Shown here: positions 18,557-26,424 of the stretch, piece after piece
Layout: each line of letters starts with the position of its first letter
How positions within the stretch are numbered: position 1 is the stretch's first letter
NCBI RefSeq assembly: GCF_013408145.1
Contig: NZ_JACBZI010000001.1
Location: forward strand, 1,347,501-1,411,500
DNA: 64,000 nt
Source: Nocardioides marinus
GTDB taxonomy: Bacteria; Actinomycetota; Actinomycetes; Propionibacteriales; Nocardioidaceae
Direction: 5' to 3'
Translations under genes and position numbers: made by a program
The notes under the pieces: generated by a model
Told to the model about the DNA's origin: nothing
Databases searched by the model: none
The model's input: only the letters and a program-made list of their open reading frames with translations

Positions 18557-18628
18557 GGGCGTATAGCTCAGCGGTAGAGCACCTCGCTTACAACGAGGTG
18601 GTCGGGGGTTCGATCCCCTCTGCGCCCA
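18557..18628 (+). tRNA. tRNA-Val (anticodon UAC)
   Basis: A full cloverleaf is visible: acceptor GGGCGTA/TGCGCCC, D-arm GCTCAGCGGTAGAGC, anticodon stem CCTCG/CGAGG with loop CTTACAA (anticodon TAC), and T-arm GGGGGTTCGATCCCC. Discriminator A is at 18628, and the complete CCA end is not encoded. This tRNA reads GTA and GTG Val codons, relevant to the GTA use noted in this window. Confidence 0.97.
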
Positions 18629-18667
18629 CCGATGCCCACCGGTGCGTCCGGCCGGCCCCGTGTCTTG

Positions 18668-18673
18668 TAAGGT
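18668..18673 (+). promoter_or_regulatory. -10 box TAAGGT for the riboswitch transcript
   Basis: TAAGGT, in extended form TGTAAGGT, lies 7 nt before the presumed 5' end of the riboswitch. No convincing -35 is seen. Confidence 0.4.
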
Positions 18674-18679
18674 CGAGGG

Positions 18680-18815
18680 CACGAGAGGGAGTAGTCCCCA
18701 ACAGTCGTGTCGACACACTGGCTGCCCGGTCCGCCGGGCGCCCGGCACGGCAGGCCACCTCGGTGGCGGACGAGACTTTCGGCCGGTTCACGCACCCACG
18801 ATGCGCCCGGCCGAA
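18680..18815 (+). promoter_or_regulatory. yybP-ykoY (manganese) riboswitch with expression-platform hairpin
   Basis: The two conserved strands of this RNA family are present: GAGAGGGAGTAG (18683-18694) and ACGAGACTTTC (18770-18780). They pair as P1 (GAGAG with CTTTC), with GC-rich hairpins between. The family binds Mn2+ and controls manganese exporters, including TMEM165/GDT1-type genes, which fits the gene at 18863. The closing strand also begins a 9-bp stem TTCGGCCGG...CCGGCCGAA (18778-18815), a plausible switch between ligand-bound and terminator or blocked states. Confidence 0.8.
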
Positions 18816-18862
18816 GGCGCGTCCCCAGGTCGCCCCGAGGTCGGGCACGAGAGGACACTTCG

Positions 18863-19441
18863 ATGTACGCCTTCCTGCTCAGCACCGCCGTCATCTTCGT
18901 CGCCGAGCTCGGCGACAAGTCCCAGCTGATGGCGATGACCTTCGCGGCGCGCTACCGCGCCCGCGACGTGCTCATCGGCATCACCGTCGCCACCGCGGTC
19001 GTACACCTGGCCTCGGTCGGGATCGGCTACTGGGTGGGCGACGCCTTCGCCGACCACCAGGGCGCCATCTCGGTGGTCGCCGGCGTGGCGTTCCTGGGCT
19101 TCGCCCTCTGGACGCTGCGCGGTGACGAGCTCACCGAGGAGGAGGCCGACAAGGCCCGGCGCAGCACCGGCATGGCGATCGTCGCGGTCGGTGTCGCCTT
19201 CTTCCTCGCCGAGCTCGGCGACAAGACGATGCTCGCGACCATCACCCTGGCCACCCAGGAGGGCTGGCTGGGCACGTGGATCGGCAGCACGGTCGGCATG
19301 GTCGCCGCCGACGCCCTGGCCATCGGTGTCGGTGCCGTGCTCGGCCGCAAGCTCCCCGAGCGCACCATCCGGTACGGCGCTGCCGCGCTGTTCGCGCTCT
19401 TCGGGCTGCTCCTCGTGCTGGACGGTGCGGGCGCGCTGTAG
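18863..19441 (+). CDS. TMEM165/GDT1 family transporter
   Basis: This encodes 192 aa in an inner-membrane protein with about six helices in two homologous halves. Each half carries the family signature E-x-G-D-K(S/T): AELGDKSQLM (near residue 15) and AELGDKTMLA (near residue 117), separated by an acidic loop (GDELTEEEADK). The family moves Mn2+/Ca2+ in exchange for protons. With the Mn riboswitch upstream, a manganese exporter is the best reading. ATG at 18863 has GAGAGGA 6-8 nt upstream. Confidence 0.92.
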   Translation: MYAFLLSTAVIFVAELGDKSQLMAMTFAARYRARDVLIGITVATAVVHLASVGIGYWVGDAFADHQGAISVVAGVAFLGFALWTLRGDELTEEEADKARRSTGMAIVAVGVAFFLAELGDKTMLATITLATQEGWLGTWIGSTVGMVAADALAIGVGAVLGRKLPERTIRYGAAALFALFGLLLVLDGAGAL

Positions 19442-19473
19442 CCAGCCCCGCCCCGGGCCCCGGACCCCGCGGC

Positions 19474-20703
19474 TCAGGTGAGCAGCGACTCCCCGAGCCA
19501 GGAGCCGGCCTCGAACCCGGGCAGCACCACGAACACCGCCGACCCGATGGCGGTGGTCCACTCGTTGAGCTGGTCGAGCTCGTCCAGGGACCGCTGCAGC
19601 GGGACGAACTGGTCGGCGAGGTCGGCCTGGTAGCTGGCGAAGAGCAGCCCGCTCTCCACCCGGGCACCCCGGGGCGTCTCCACCTCGCGGGTGTAGTTGG
19701 CGCCCTTGCGGAAGATCCGCCGGCCGCCGTGCAGGCTCGGGTGCGACCGGCGGGCATGGGCGTCCAGGGGGACCACCAGGCGCCCCTGGGCCTGCGCGGT
19801 GAGGTCGAGGTCGTCCAGCTCCGCACCACCGGTCAGCGGGGCGCCATCGGCGAGGGTGCGACCCACCGACCGCTCCTGCTCGTCACGGGTGAGGTCGTCC
19901 CAGGTGTCGAGGTCCATCCGGATCCGCCGCAGCACCATCGTGGTGGCGCCGGCCCACCGGCCCCCGCCGACCCAGACGGTGTCGTCGAACAGCTCGGTGC
20001 CCGGACGCGGGTTGCCGGAGCCGTCGACCTGGCCGAAGAGGTTGCGCCCGGTCTGCGGGCGACCGTCGGGGTCCGTGCCGTTCCAGGAGCCGACCTGGCG
20101 CCACCGGAGACGGGCGAACGGCTCGGCGTCGGCCACCATCCGGCGTACGGCGTGGGCGACGGTGGTGCCGTCGCGACCGGCCACGGTCACGCACAGGTCG
20201 CCACCGGACCAGCGCTCCTCGAGACGGTCGTGGGTCATCGGCGGGACCTCGGCGAAGCCGCTGGGACCCTCGCCGAAGCGGTCGGCGCCGAGGGCGCCGG
20301 GGCCGACGCCCACGGTGATGGTGAGGTCGGCGGCGGCGGCCGACAACCAGGGCGCCGGGTCGCCCGGTGCTCCGCGGCCGGCGGTCAGGGCCTCGACGTC
20401 GCCGGTCCACACCCGCATCAGCCGACCGAGTGCCTCACGTTCGACACCCTCGAGGAGGTCGAGCGCGACGATCTCGGTCACCGCCGGTGGGTGCTGGGCC
20501 ACGCCCGGCTGGTGCGCGCCCCAGGGGGACACCGTGGCTCCCGGCACCGGGGCGGCGGGGCCCGCAGGGTTGGCCGGGGCGGGGGAGCCCCCACCCGCGG
20601 CCACGACCAGGCCGGCGCCCGCGGCGGCGCCGAGCCCGGTCGTCCCTGCGTAGCCCAGGAGTCCCCGGCGGCTGATCCGGCGGGGGCTGCTGGGGTCCGG
20701 CAT
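19474..20703 (-). CDS. Tat-secreted DyP-type heme peroxidase
   Basis: This encodes 409 aa. A twin-arginine signal is clear (ISRRGLLGYAG) with a hydrophobic h-region ending near residue 37. The dye-decolorizing peroxidase core has GQVDGSGNPRPG (the GxxDG distal Asp motif), the proximal heme His region VPLDAHARRSHP, and DQFVPLQRSLDELDQLNEWT near the end. It resembles EfeB, but no EfeU/EfeO gene is beside it. Its partner here is a copper-chaperone lipoprotein. ATG overlaps the PCu(A)C stop (TGATG), so the two are coupled and both act outside the membrane. Confidence 0.92.
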   Translation of the reverse strand: MPDPSSPRRISRRGLLGYAGTTGLGAAAGAGLVVAAGGGSPAPANPAGPAAPVPGATVSPWGAHQPGVAQHPPAVTEIVALDLLEGVEREALGRLMRVWTGDVEALTAGRGAPGDPAPWLSAAAADLTITVGVGPGALGADRFGEGPSGFAEVPPMTHDRLEERWSGGDLCVTVAGRDGTTVAHAVRRMVADAEPFARLRWRQVGSWNGTDPDGRPQTGRNLFGQVDGSGNPRPGTELFDDTVWVGGGRWAGATTMVLRRIRMDLDTWDDLTRDEQERSVGRTLADGAPLTGGAELDDLDLTAQAQGRLVVPLDAHARRSHPSLHGGRRIFRKGANYTREVETPRGARVESGLLFASYQADLADQFVPLQRSLDELDQLNEWTTAIGSAVFVVLPGFEAGSWLGESLLT

Positions 20704-21323
20704 CAGTGCGAGTGGTCCGAGGAGTGCTCGTCCTCGTCCGTGTCGGAGTCCTCGTCACCGTGCGAGTGGTCCTCGTCGGTGCCGGGCTCGTGGTAGTGCC
20801 CCTCCTCCTCGGTGAACTCCTTCACCGGGACGGTGAGCTCCTGCGTGGAGCCGTCGGAGAGCTCCAGGGTGAGGTCGACCTCGTCGCCGGGGGCGAGCTC
20901 GGTCGTCATGCCCATGAGCATCACGTGGTAGCCACCGGGCTCGAGGACCTTGCCCCGGCCGGCCTCGATGACCAGGCCGGACTCCATGGCCCGCATCGCC
21001 ATGGCGCCGTCGACCATGAGCATCTCGTGGATCTCGACCGAACCGGCGATGTCGCTGGAGGCGCCCACGAGGGTGACGTCCTCGTCGCCGGTGTTGTCGA
21101 TGGTCATGAAGGCGGCGGTCATCGAGGTGTCCTCGGTGCCCGCGGTGGCGCGGACCCAGGGGTCGCCGACCACCAGGGAGGAGCCGGCGTCGGTCGTGGC
21201 CGCGGTGGTGTCGCCCGCGGTGGTGTCGGCCTCCTCCCCGCAGGCGACGAGGCCGGCGGTGAGCAGCAGCGCGGAGGCGGACAGGGCGAGGACCCGGGCG
21301 GGTCGCGTGATCAGGGTGTGCAT
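20703..21323 (-). CDS. PCu(A)C copper chaperone lipoprotein with His/Asp-rich tail
   Basis: This encodes 206 aa. The lipobox LVACGEE (Cys about 28) anchors it outside the membrane. The PCu(A)C fold carries the copper-binding His/Met set: HEMLMVDGAMAM and, about 24 residues later, YHVMLMG. Such proteins deliver Cu(I), for example to cytochrome oxidase. The last 45 residues form an unusual acidic, His-rich tail (GHYHEPGTDEDHSHGDEDS and on to SSDHSH), a likely extra metal-binding segment. GAGGAAGAA precedes the ATG. It is coupled to the DyP peroxidase downstream. Confidence 0.92.
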   Translation of the reverse strand: MHTLITRPARVLALSASALLLTAGLVACGEEADTTAGDTTAATTDAGSSLVVGDPWVRATAGTEDTSMTAAFMTIDNTGDEDVTLVGASSDIAGSVEIHEMLMVDGAMAMRAMESGLVIEAGRGKVLEPGGYHVMLMGMTTELAPGDEVDLTLELSDGSTQELTVPVKEFTEEEGHYHEPGTDEDHSHGDEDSDTDEDEHSSDHSH

Positions 21324-21403
21324 GGGTGGTTCTTCCTCGTCTCTGGGCGCGCCGGGACGGCGCGTGGGGAGGCTCCGGGCGGTCGGTCGCCGGGGAGCCG
21401 GGG

Positions 21404-22075
21404 TCAGGAGGCGAGGAGGACCGGGGGCCCGCGGTGGGGTACGACGCGGTGGTGGCGCAACCCGGCCGGCCGGGTGACCCGGGGCCGGACGGGCAGGCGT
21501 GCGGGGCGGGGGGCGGCGAGCGCGGCGAGGAGGGCCTGCAGGCACCGGGCCCGGGTCATGGCCCGGAAGGCGCCCTGGGCGGTGAGCAGCAGCACCCGCC
21601 ACAGGGCCTTCTCGCCCAGGGCCAGCCAGAGGCCGAGCGCGACGGCGGCGGCGGTGTGCGCGGTCAGCATGCCCAGGCCCTGTCCCTGCAGGTGGGCCAG
21701 CACGGAGGCGTCGATGCCCGGCGCGGTCGTGGCGGCGGCGTGGCTCTGCTCCATCAGGGAGCCGACACGGCGGCCGTCGACCGCGGCAGGGGTCAGCGGG
21801 CTGCCCGAGCGCATCGGCACGGCTGCCGCCGCGTCGCCGACGTGGCCCGCGGCGAGGGTCAGGGCGACGTGCACGCCGGTCTGGCCGCCCACGAGGAGCG
21901 CGACGACCCGCAGCGGACCGGCCGGGCCGGTCAGGAAGGCGGCCGCCACCGCGACGCAGGCGAGCGTCATCAGCGCCACGACGACAGGGGACGGCAGCAG
22001 GCCGCCGGCCGAGGTGTGCGAGACGGTGCCGACCAGGGCCATGGCCCCACCGAGCACGGCGGCCCGGGCCCACAC
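21404..22075 (-). CDS. membrane protein upstream of the copper chaperone
   Basis: This encodes about 223 aa from the first usable GTG (22075). No Shine-Dalgarno supports the start, so the true N-terminus may differ. Four or five hydrophobic segments are visible (AVLGGAMALVGTVSH, VVVALMTLACVAVAAAFLTG, LRVVALLVGGQTGVHVALTL, AVALGLWLALGEKALWRVLL). Histidines in or near them (VSHTSAG, GVHVALT, AGHVGD, MEQSHAAA) hint at metal contact. The tail is Arg/Pro-rich. Position 80 bp before the PCu(A)C gene suggests a copper-related role, which is inference. Confidence 0.6.
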   Translation of the reverse strand: MWARAAVLGGAMALVGTVSHTSAGGLLPSPVVVALMTLACVAVAAAFLTGPAGPLRVVALLVGGQTGVHVALTLAAGHVGDAAAAVPMRSGSPLTPAAVDGRRVGSLMEQSHAAATTAPGIDASVLAHLQGQGLGMLTAHTAAAVALGLWLALGEKALWRVLLLTAQGAFRAMTRARCLQALLAALAAPRPARLPVRPRVTRPAGLRHHRVVPHRGPPVLLAS

Positions 22076-22289
22076 CAGCGCCGAGCCGGGGACCGGGTGG
22101 GCGCCCGGTGCCGTGCTGGTGGGGGTGGTGGTGATGGTGGCCTCGCAGGCTCGGGGGTCGACGTACCCAGGGTAGGGGGCGGTGCCGCGGCAGTCCCGCC
22201 GTTCACGGTGACGCCCGCCACTCGCCGCACGCTCGCGCCGCTCGGCGACGACGAACGGTCGGACAGCCGATCGCCAACCCGGGGCGACC

Positions 22290-22295
22290 TAGGGT
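22290..22295 (+). promoter_or_regulatory. -10 box TAGGGT for the 22344 gene
   Basis: TAGGGT lies in the 268-bp divergent gap, about 48 nt before the ATG. This leaves room for a leader with the RBS AGGAGAG. It is the only clear -10-like word in that gap. Confidence 0.35.
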
Positions 22296-22343
22296 GGCGG
22301 GCGTCACACCCGATCACGTCAGGTCGCACCAGGAGAGCTCCCC

Positions 22344-23906
22344 ATGATCGTCCCGTTCAGCGTGTCCGACTTCATCGAGCGTGCCCTCACCGTCTACGGC
22401 GAGCGCACCGGGGTGGTCGACGAGCCCGACCAGCCGGCGGCGCCGTTGGGCACCAAGGGGGAGCTGACCTACGCGGAGATGGCCTCGCTCGCCGCCCGGC
22501 AGGCAGCCCGGCTCGACGAGCTCGGCATCGGGGTCGGGGACCGCGTGGCGGTCGTCTCGCACAACTCCGCCCGGCTGCTGACGTCGTTCTTCGGGGTCTC
22601 GGGCTACGGCCGGGTGCTGGTGCCGGTCAACTTCCGGCTGCGTCCCGACGAGGTGCGCTACATCGTGGAGCACTCCGGGGCCCGGGTGCTGATCGTCGAC
22701 CCCGAGCTCGACGAGGCGCTGGCCGACGTCACCGCCGAGCACCGCTTCGTCATCGGTGACGACGACCTGCTCTACGCCCCCGAGGGCACGGTGCCGCAGC
22801 CGTGGGAGCCCGACGAGAACGCCACGGCGTGCATCAACTACACCTCCGGCACCACCGCGCGACCCAAGGGCGTGCAGATCACCCACCGCAACATCTGGGT
22901 CAACGCCGTCACCTTCGCGATGCACGCGCAAGTCAGCGATCGCGACGTCTACCTCCACACGCTGCCGATGTTCCACGCCAACGGCTGGGGCATGCCGTAC
23001 GCGATGACAGGCCTGGGCGCCAAGCACGTGGTGCTGCGCAAGATCGACGGCGCGGAGATCCTGCGCCGCGTCGCCGAGCACGGGGTGACGGTCATGTGCG
23101 CCGCCCCCGCCGTGGCGGCTGCCGTGCTGGAGGCCGCCCAGGACTGGGAGGGCGAGATCCCCGGCCGCGACCGGGTGCGGATCATCATGGCCGGCGCCCC
23201 GCCGCCGACGAAGACGGTCGTGCGGGTGCAGGAGGAGCTCGGCTGGGAGTTCATCCAGATCTACGGCCTCACCGAGACCAGCCCGCTGCTCACCTTCAAC
23301 CGCACCCGCGCGGAGTGGGACCACCTGCCGGCCGAGGAGCGCGCGGGGCTGCTGACCCGCGCGGGTGCTCCGGCGCTCGGCGTACGGCTCTCGACCTCCG
23401 CGCCGGACGAGGACGGGGAGGGCGGGGGCGAGGTGCTGGCCCGCTCCAACGTCGTGCTCGAGGGCTACTGGGACCAGCCCGAGGAGTCCGCCCGTGCGTT
23501 GGCAGGGGGCTGGTTCCACACCGGGGACGGCGGCGTGATCGGCGAGGACGGCTACCTCACGATCAGCGACCGGAAGAAGGACGTGATCATCACCGGCGGG
23601 GAGAACGTCTCCTCCATCGAGGTCGAGGACGTGCTGTTCTCCCACCCCGCGGTCTCCGAGGTCGCGGTCATCGGGGTGCCGAGCGAGAAGTGGGGCGAGA
23701 CCATCAAGGCCCTGGTCGTCCTGGCACCCGGCGAGCAGGTCACCGAGGCCGAGCTCATCGCCTGGTGCAAGGACAAGGCGGCCGGCTACAAGGCCCCCAC
23801 CTCGATCGAGTTCCGCGACGAGCTGGCCCGCACCGCCACCGGCAAGCTGCAGAAGTTCAAGCTGCGGGCGCCGTACTGGGAGGGCCGTGACCGGCAGGTG
23901 AACTGA
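22344..23906 (+). CDS. AMP-binding long-chain acyl-CoA synthetase
   Basis: This encodes 520 aa of the ANL superfamily. Motifs are INYTSGTTARPKGVQITHRN (P-loop like A3), IYGLTETSPLLTFNR (A5), GWFHTGDGGVIGEDGYLTI (A7), SDRKKDVIITGGENVSS (A8) and RTATGKLQKFKLR (A10 with catalytic Lys). The HANGWGMPYAM segment is typical of medium/long-chain fatty acid ligases. CAGGAGAGC precedes the ATG at 22344. It is the first gene of a plus-strand unit followed 73 bp later by the amidohydrolase. Confidence 0.93.
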   Translation: MIVPFSVSDFIERALTVYGERTGVVDEPDQPAAPLGTKGELTYAEMASLAARQAARLDELGIGVGDRVAVVSHNSARLLTSFFGVSGYGRVLVPVNFRLRPDEVRYIVEHSGARVLIVDPELDEALADVTAEHRFVIGDDDLLYAPEGTVPQPWEPDENATACINYTSGTTARPKGVQITHRNIWVNAVTFAMHAQVSDRDVYLHTLPMFHANGWGMPYAMTGLGAKHVVLRKIDGAEILRRVAEHGVTVMCAAPAVAAAVLEAAQDWEGEIPGRDRVRIIMAGAPPPTKTVVRVQEELGWEFIQIYGLTETSPLLTFNRTRAEWDHLPAEERAGLLTRAGAPALGVRLSTSAPDEDGEGGGEVLARSNVVLEGYWDQPEESARALAGGWFHTGDGGVIGEDGYLTISDRKKDVIITGGENVSSIEVEDVLFSHPAVSEVAVIGVPSEKWGETIKALVVLAPGEQVTEAELIAWCKDKAAGYKAPTSIEFRDELARTATGKLQKFKLRAPYWEGRDRQVN

Positions 23907-23979
23907 CCGCCGTCAGCGTCCAGGATCGGGTGGACTGGGGTCCGCGGTCCCCGGGCGGGGACAGGACAGGAGGACCCAC

Positions 23980-25059
23980 GTGACCACGTCCCTGCACGGC
24001 GTCGTGCCGGCGATCATCGACACCCACATCCACCAGTGGGATCCCTTCGCGACGCCCCGGGAGGCGTCGCGCCTGGCGCCCCTCTACCGCCGCGCTCCTC
24101 GGCTCTTCGAGCGGTTGCTGCCCGTGCTGCTGCCCCGGCCCAAGAGGGAGCTCGTCCTCACCGCACAGCACGTCGCCAGGCCCTACCTGCCCGAGGACTA
24201 CGCCCGCGACACCGCGGAGACCCTCGAGGCGGTGGGGGTCCCGGTGGAGGCCGCCGTGCACGTGCAGGCCGGCTGGCACGGACCCGACCAGTCCGCCGAG
24301 ACGGCGTGGCTCGAGACCCTGCCTTTCGGGGCCTCCGGCCGGCCGGTGCTCGCGGCCGTCGTGGGCAACGCGGATCCGCGTGACCCCGGCTGTGGCGACC
24401 TGCTCGACGCACACCTGAGGGCCAGCGAGCGTTTCCGCGGGGTCCGGTTCATGACGACCTGGCACCCCGATCGCGGGGTGTTGGACTGGATCGACGAGCC
24501 GGGCGTGATGACGTCGCCGGCCTTCCTGCGCGGGTTCGCCGCGATCGCCGAGCGCGGGCTGACCTTCGACGCCTACGTCTACTCCCACCAGGTCCCCGAG
24601 GTCGTGACGCTGGCGCAGGAGTACCCCGACACGACGATCGTGCTGGACCACTACGCCCCGCCGGTCGGCGTGTGCGGACCGATGGGCAGGTCCACCGCGC
24701 GGAGCGACGGCGAGCGGCGCGACCTGCTCGCCCGCTGGCGCGACGACATCGCCCAGCTGGCCGGCTCGTGCCCGAACGTGGTGGCCAAGCACTCCGGCCT
24801 GGCGTTCCCCACGCTGGGGCACCGCGAGCGGGGACTCACCCGTCAGCAGCTCGCGGAGCGGGTCGCCCCGCTCGTGGAGCACACCACCGAGGTGTTCGGG
24901 CCCGACCGGCTGCTCTTCGGGTCGAACTTCCCCATGGACAAGTCCGTGACGGCGTACGGCGTCGTGGTGGGCGCGCTCGCCGACCTGCTGGCCGGTGGCG
25001 GGCCGGACCTGCTGCGCAAGGTGTTCCGGGACAACGCGAGGGCGGTCTACCGCCTCTGA
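23980..25059 (+). CDS. amidohydrolase family protein
   Basis: This encodes 359 aa of the amidohydrolase-2 (TIM-barrel metal hydrolase/decarboxylase) family. The metal site starts with IIDTHIHQWDP (HxH). Later family landmarks are RFRGVRFMTTWHPD, TIVLDHYAPPVG, NVVAKHSGLAF and DRLLFGSNFPMDKS (the final Asp/Asn region). It resembles predicted TIM-barrel hydrolases acting on cyclic or aromatic carboxylates and lactones. The substrate is unknown. GTG at 23980 is preceded by AGGAGGACC. Confidence 0.88.
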   Translation: MTTSLHGVVPAIIDTHIHQWDPFATPREASRLAPLYRRAPRLFERLLPVLLPRPKRELVLTAQHVARPYLPEDYARDTAETLEAVGVPVEAAVHVQAGWHGPDQSAETAWLETLPFGASGRPVLAAVVGNADPRDPGCGDLLDAHLRASERFRGVRFMTTWHPDRGVLDWIDEPGVMTSPAFLRGFAAIAERGLTFDAYVYSHQVPEVVTLAQEYPDTTIVLDHYAPPVGVCGPMGRSTARSDGERRDLLARWRDDIAQLAGSCPNVVAKHSGLAFPTLGHRERGLTRQQLAERVAPLVEHTTEVFGPDRLLFGSNFPMDKSVTAYGVVVGALADLLAGGGPDLLRKVFRDNARAVYRL

Positions 25060-25060
25060 G

Positions 25061-25378
25061 TCAGAGCGCGCGGAGCCCGGCGGTGACCAGGACGGCGACG
25101 ACGACGCTCAGCACGAGCGAGCACCTGCGCCACAGCATCAGGGCTGCCACGGCGACCCCCATGGTGTGGGCCCCCACCGACCACGACCGGCCCGCCGCCA
25201 GCACGGAGGTGACGACCAAGGCGCTGAGCAGCGTCGGTGCCATGAGGACGATCACCCGCGTCACCGCTGCCGGCAGCACCCGACCCCCGAAGAGCACGGG
25301 ACCCGCCGCCTTGATGAGCGCGGTCAGGGCTGCGAGGCCGAGGATGAGCCACCAGACCTGCGCGTAGCTGAGTGTCAC
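25061..25378 (-). CDS. azlD: AzlD-type branched-chain amino acid exporter small subunit
   Basis: This encodes 105 aa with three or four hydrophobic helices (WWLILGLAALTALIKAAGPVL, VTRVIVLMAPTLLSALVVTS, LVLSVVVAVLVTAGLRAL). It is the small partner of AzlC. The two form an exporter of branched-chain amino acids and analogues. GTG at 25378 overlaps the azlC stop (GTGA), which confirms coupling. The stop abuts the amidohydrolase stop, with 1 base between. Confidence 0.88.
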   Translation of the reverse strand: MTLSYAQVWWLILGLAALTALIKAAGPVLFGGRVLPAAVTRVIVLMAPTLLSALVVTSVLAAGRSWSVGAHTMGVAVAALMLWRRCSLVLSVVVAVLVTAGLRAL

Positions 25379-26040
25379 CTGGCCCACCGCACGACACCGA
25401 CGAGTGCCACGGCGCTGGCCGCGAGGATCGGAATGCCCGGCGGCGCGATCGGGACGAGCGCCAGTGCCACGAGGGCCCCGGCGATGGCCACCGAGCGCGA
25501 GGTGCGGCCCCGCAGCTCCGCGATCAGCAGCGACAGGAAGAAGACCGGGTAGATCGCGTCGAGACCCAGCCGGTCGGGGTCGCCGAGCAGGTCGCCGGAG
25601 ACCGCGCCGACGAAGGAGCCCAGCGTCCACGCGAGGTACTGCGGCACTGTCGTGCCGAACAGCAGCCACCGGTCGAAGGTGCCGTCGCCCCGATGGGCGA
25701 GTGCCCACGAGGAGTCCACGACGGTCTGCCCCTGTGCGGCCCGTCGGAGGGGGCCACCGGGCAGCGAGGGCGCCAGTGCGATACCCATGGCCAGGAAGCG
25801 GGCGTTCATGAGGCTGCCTGCCGTCAGGGCCGCAGGGATGCCACCGCCGGCGGTGACCACGGACAACGCCGCGAACTGTGCGGAGCCGGCGAACACGATG
25901 ACGGCGGTGACGCTCGCCTGGGCGACGCTGAACCCCGCCTGTCGTGCCAGCACCCCGAAGGAGACGCTGAGGAAGAACCCGACCGCCGCGAAGGGGACCC
26001 CCAGGCGGAGGCCCCGGCGGAAGGAGGTGCGGTGCTCCAC
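25375..26040 (-). CDS. azlC: AzlC-type branched-chain amino acid exporter large subunit
   Basis: This encodes 221 aa and is an integral membrane protein. The family hallmark is FAGSAQFAALSVVTAGGGIPAA followed by NARFLAMGIALAP, then QGQTVVDSSWAL. It forms the exporter with AzlD, to which it is translationally coupled. It starts with GTG at 26040, 4 bp from the stop of the ABM gene upstream, so these three likely share a transcript. Confidence 0.93.
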   Translation of the reverse strand: MEHRTSFRRGLRLGVPFAAVGFFLSVSFGVLARQAGFSVAQASVTAVIVFAGSAQFAALSVVTAGGGIPAALTAGSLMNARFLAMGIALAPSLPGGPLRRAAQGQTVVDSSWALAHRGDGTFDRWLLFGTTVPQYLAWTLGSFVGAVSGDLLGDPDRLGLDAIYPVFFLSLLIAELRGRTSRSVAIAGALVALALVPIAPPGIPILAASAVALVGVVRWAR

Positions 26041-26044
26041 TTCG

Positions 26045-26380
26045 TCAGGACGGCTTGACGTCCAGCACGACCTCGAACTCCAGCAGGTCCGCGCCGCTGG
26101 CGACCGGCTTGCGCTGCTCGCCCTCGGCGCCTTCCGGGCCGGCGTGCGCGGCGCGGGCGTCCCCGTCGCGCCAGGCGGCGAAGGCCTCCTCGTCGCGCCA
26201 GTGGGTGACCACGAAGTAGCGGTCGTCGCCGGCGACGGGCCGCAGCAGCTGGAAGCCGAGGAAGCCGTCGGCGCCGTCGACGGTGTGGGCGCGGGCGGCG
26301 AAGCGCTTCTCGAGCTCGGGGCCGGCCTGCGGCGGGACGGAGATGGCGTTGATCTTCACGACGGAGCTCTGGGCGGACAT
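26045..26380 (-). CDS. ABM-domain (antibiotic biosynthesis monooxygenase-like) protein
   Basis: This encodes 111 aa. A single ferredoxin-like ABM fold is recognisable: VVKINAISVPPQAGPELEKR, then GFLGFQLLRPVAGDDRYFVVTHWRDEEAFAAW. Proteins of this kind include heme-degrading monooxygenases of the IsdG/HmoA type and small oxygenases. The WRDEEAFAAW segment with a nearby His (AAHAG) is compatible with heme binding but not proof. It is divergent from the Nif3-like gene. The ATG has TATCCT 6 nt upstream and no RBS, so it is probably leaderless. Confidence 0.85.
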   Translation of the reverse strand: MSAQSSVVKINAISVPPQAGPELEKRFAARAHTVDGADGFLGFQLLRPVAGDDRYFVVTHWRDEEAFAAWRDGDARAAHAGPEGAEGEQRKPVASGADLLEFEVVLDVKPS

Positions 26381-26386
26381 GCGGCG

Positions 26387-26392
26387 AGGATA
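26387..26392 (-). promoter_or_regulatory. -10 box TATCCT, leaderless start of ABM gene
   Basis: TATCCT on the minus strand is 6 nt before the ATG at 26380. It shares a 44-bp divergent promoter region with the Nif3-like gene. Confidence 0.55.
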
Positions 26393-26411
26393 GGCCGAGA
26401 GCCTGGGCCGC

Positions 26412-26417
26412 TACCCT
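26412..26417 (+). promoter_or_regulatory. -10 box TACCCT, leaderless start of Nif3-like gene
   Basis: TACCCT is 7 nt before the ATG at 26425, with no Shine-Dalgarno between. It is opposite the TATCCT of the ABM gene. Confidence 0.5.
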
Positions 26418-26424
26418 CGCGGCC

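Noticed and set aside
18557..18628. tRNA-Val as an integration site of a genomic island
   Set aside because: No integrase gene or duplicated tRNA 3' end is visible. The downstream genes are ordinary and riboswitch-controlled.
19474..20703. Naming the DyP gene efeB of an iron-uptake operon
   Set aside because: No EfeU or EfeO homologue is adjacent. The coupled partner is a copper chaperone.
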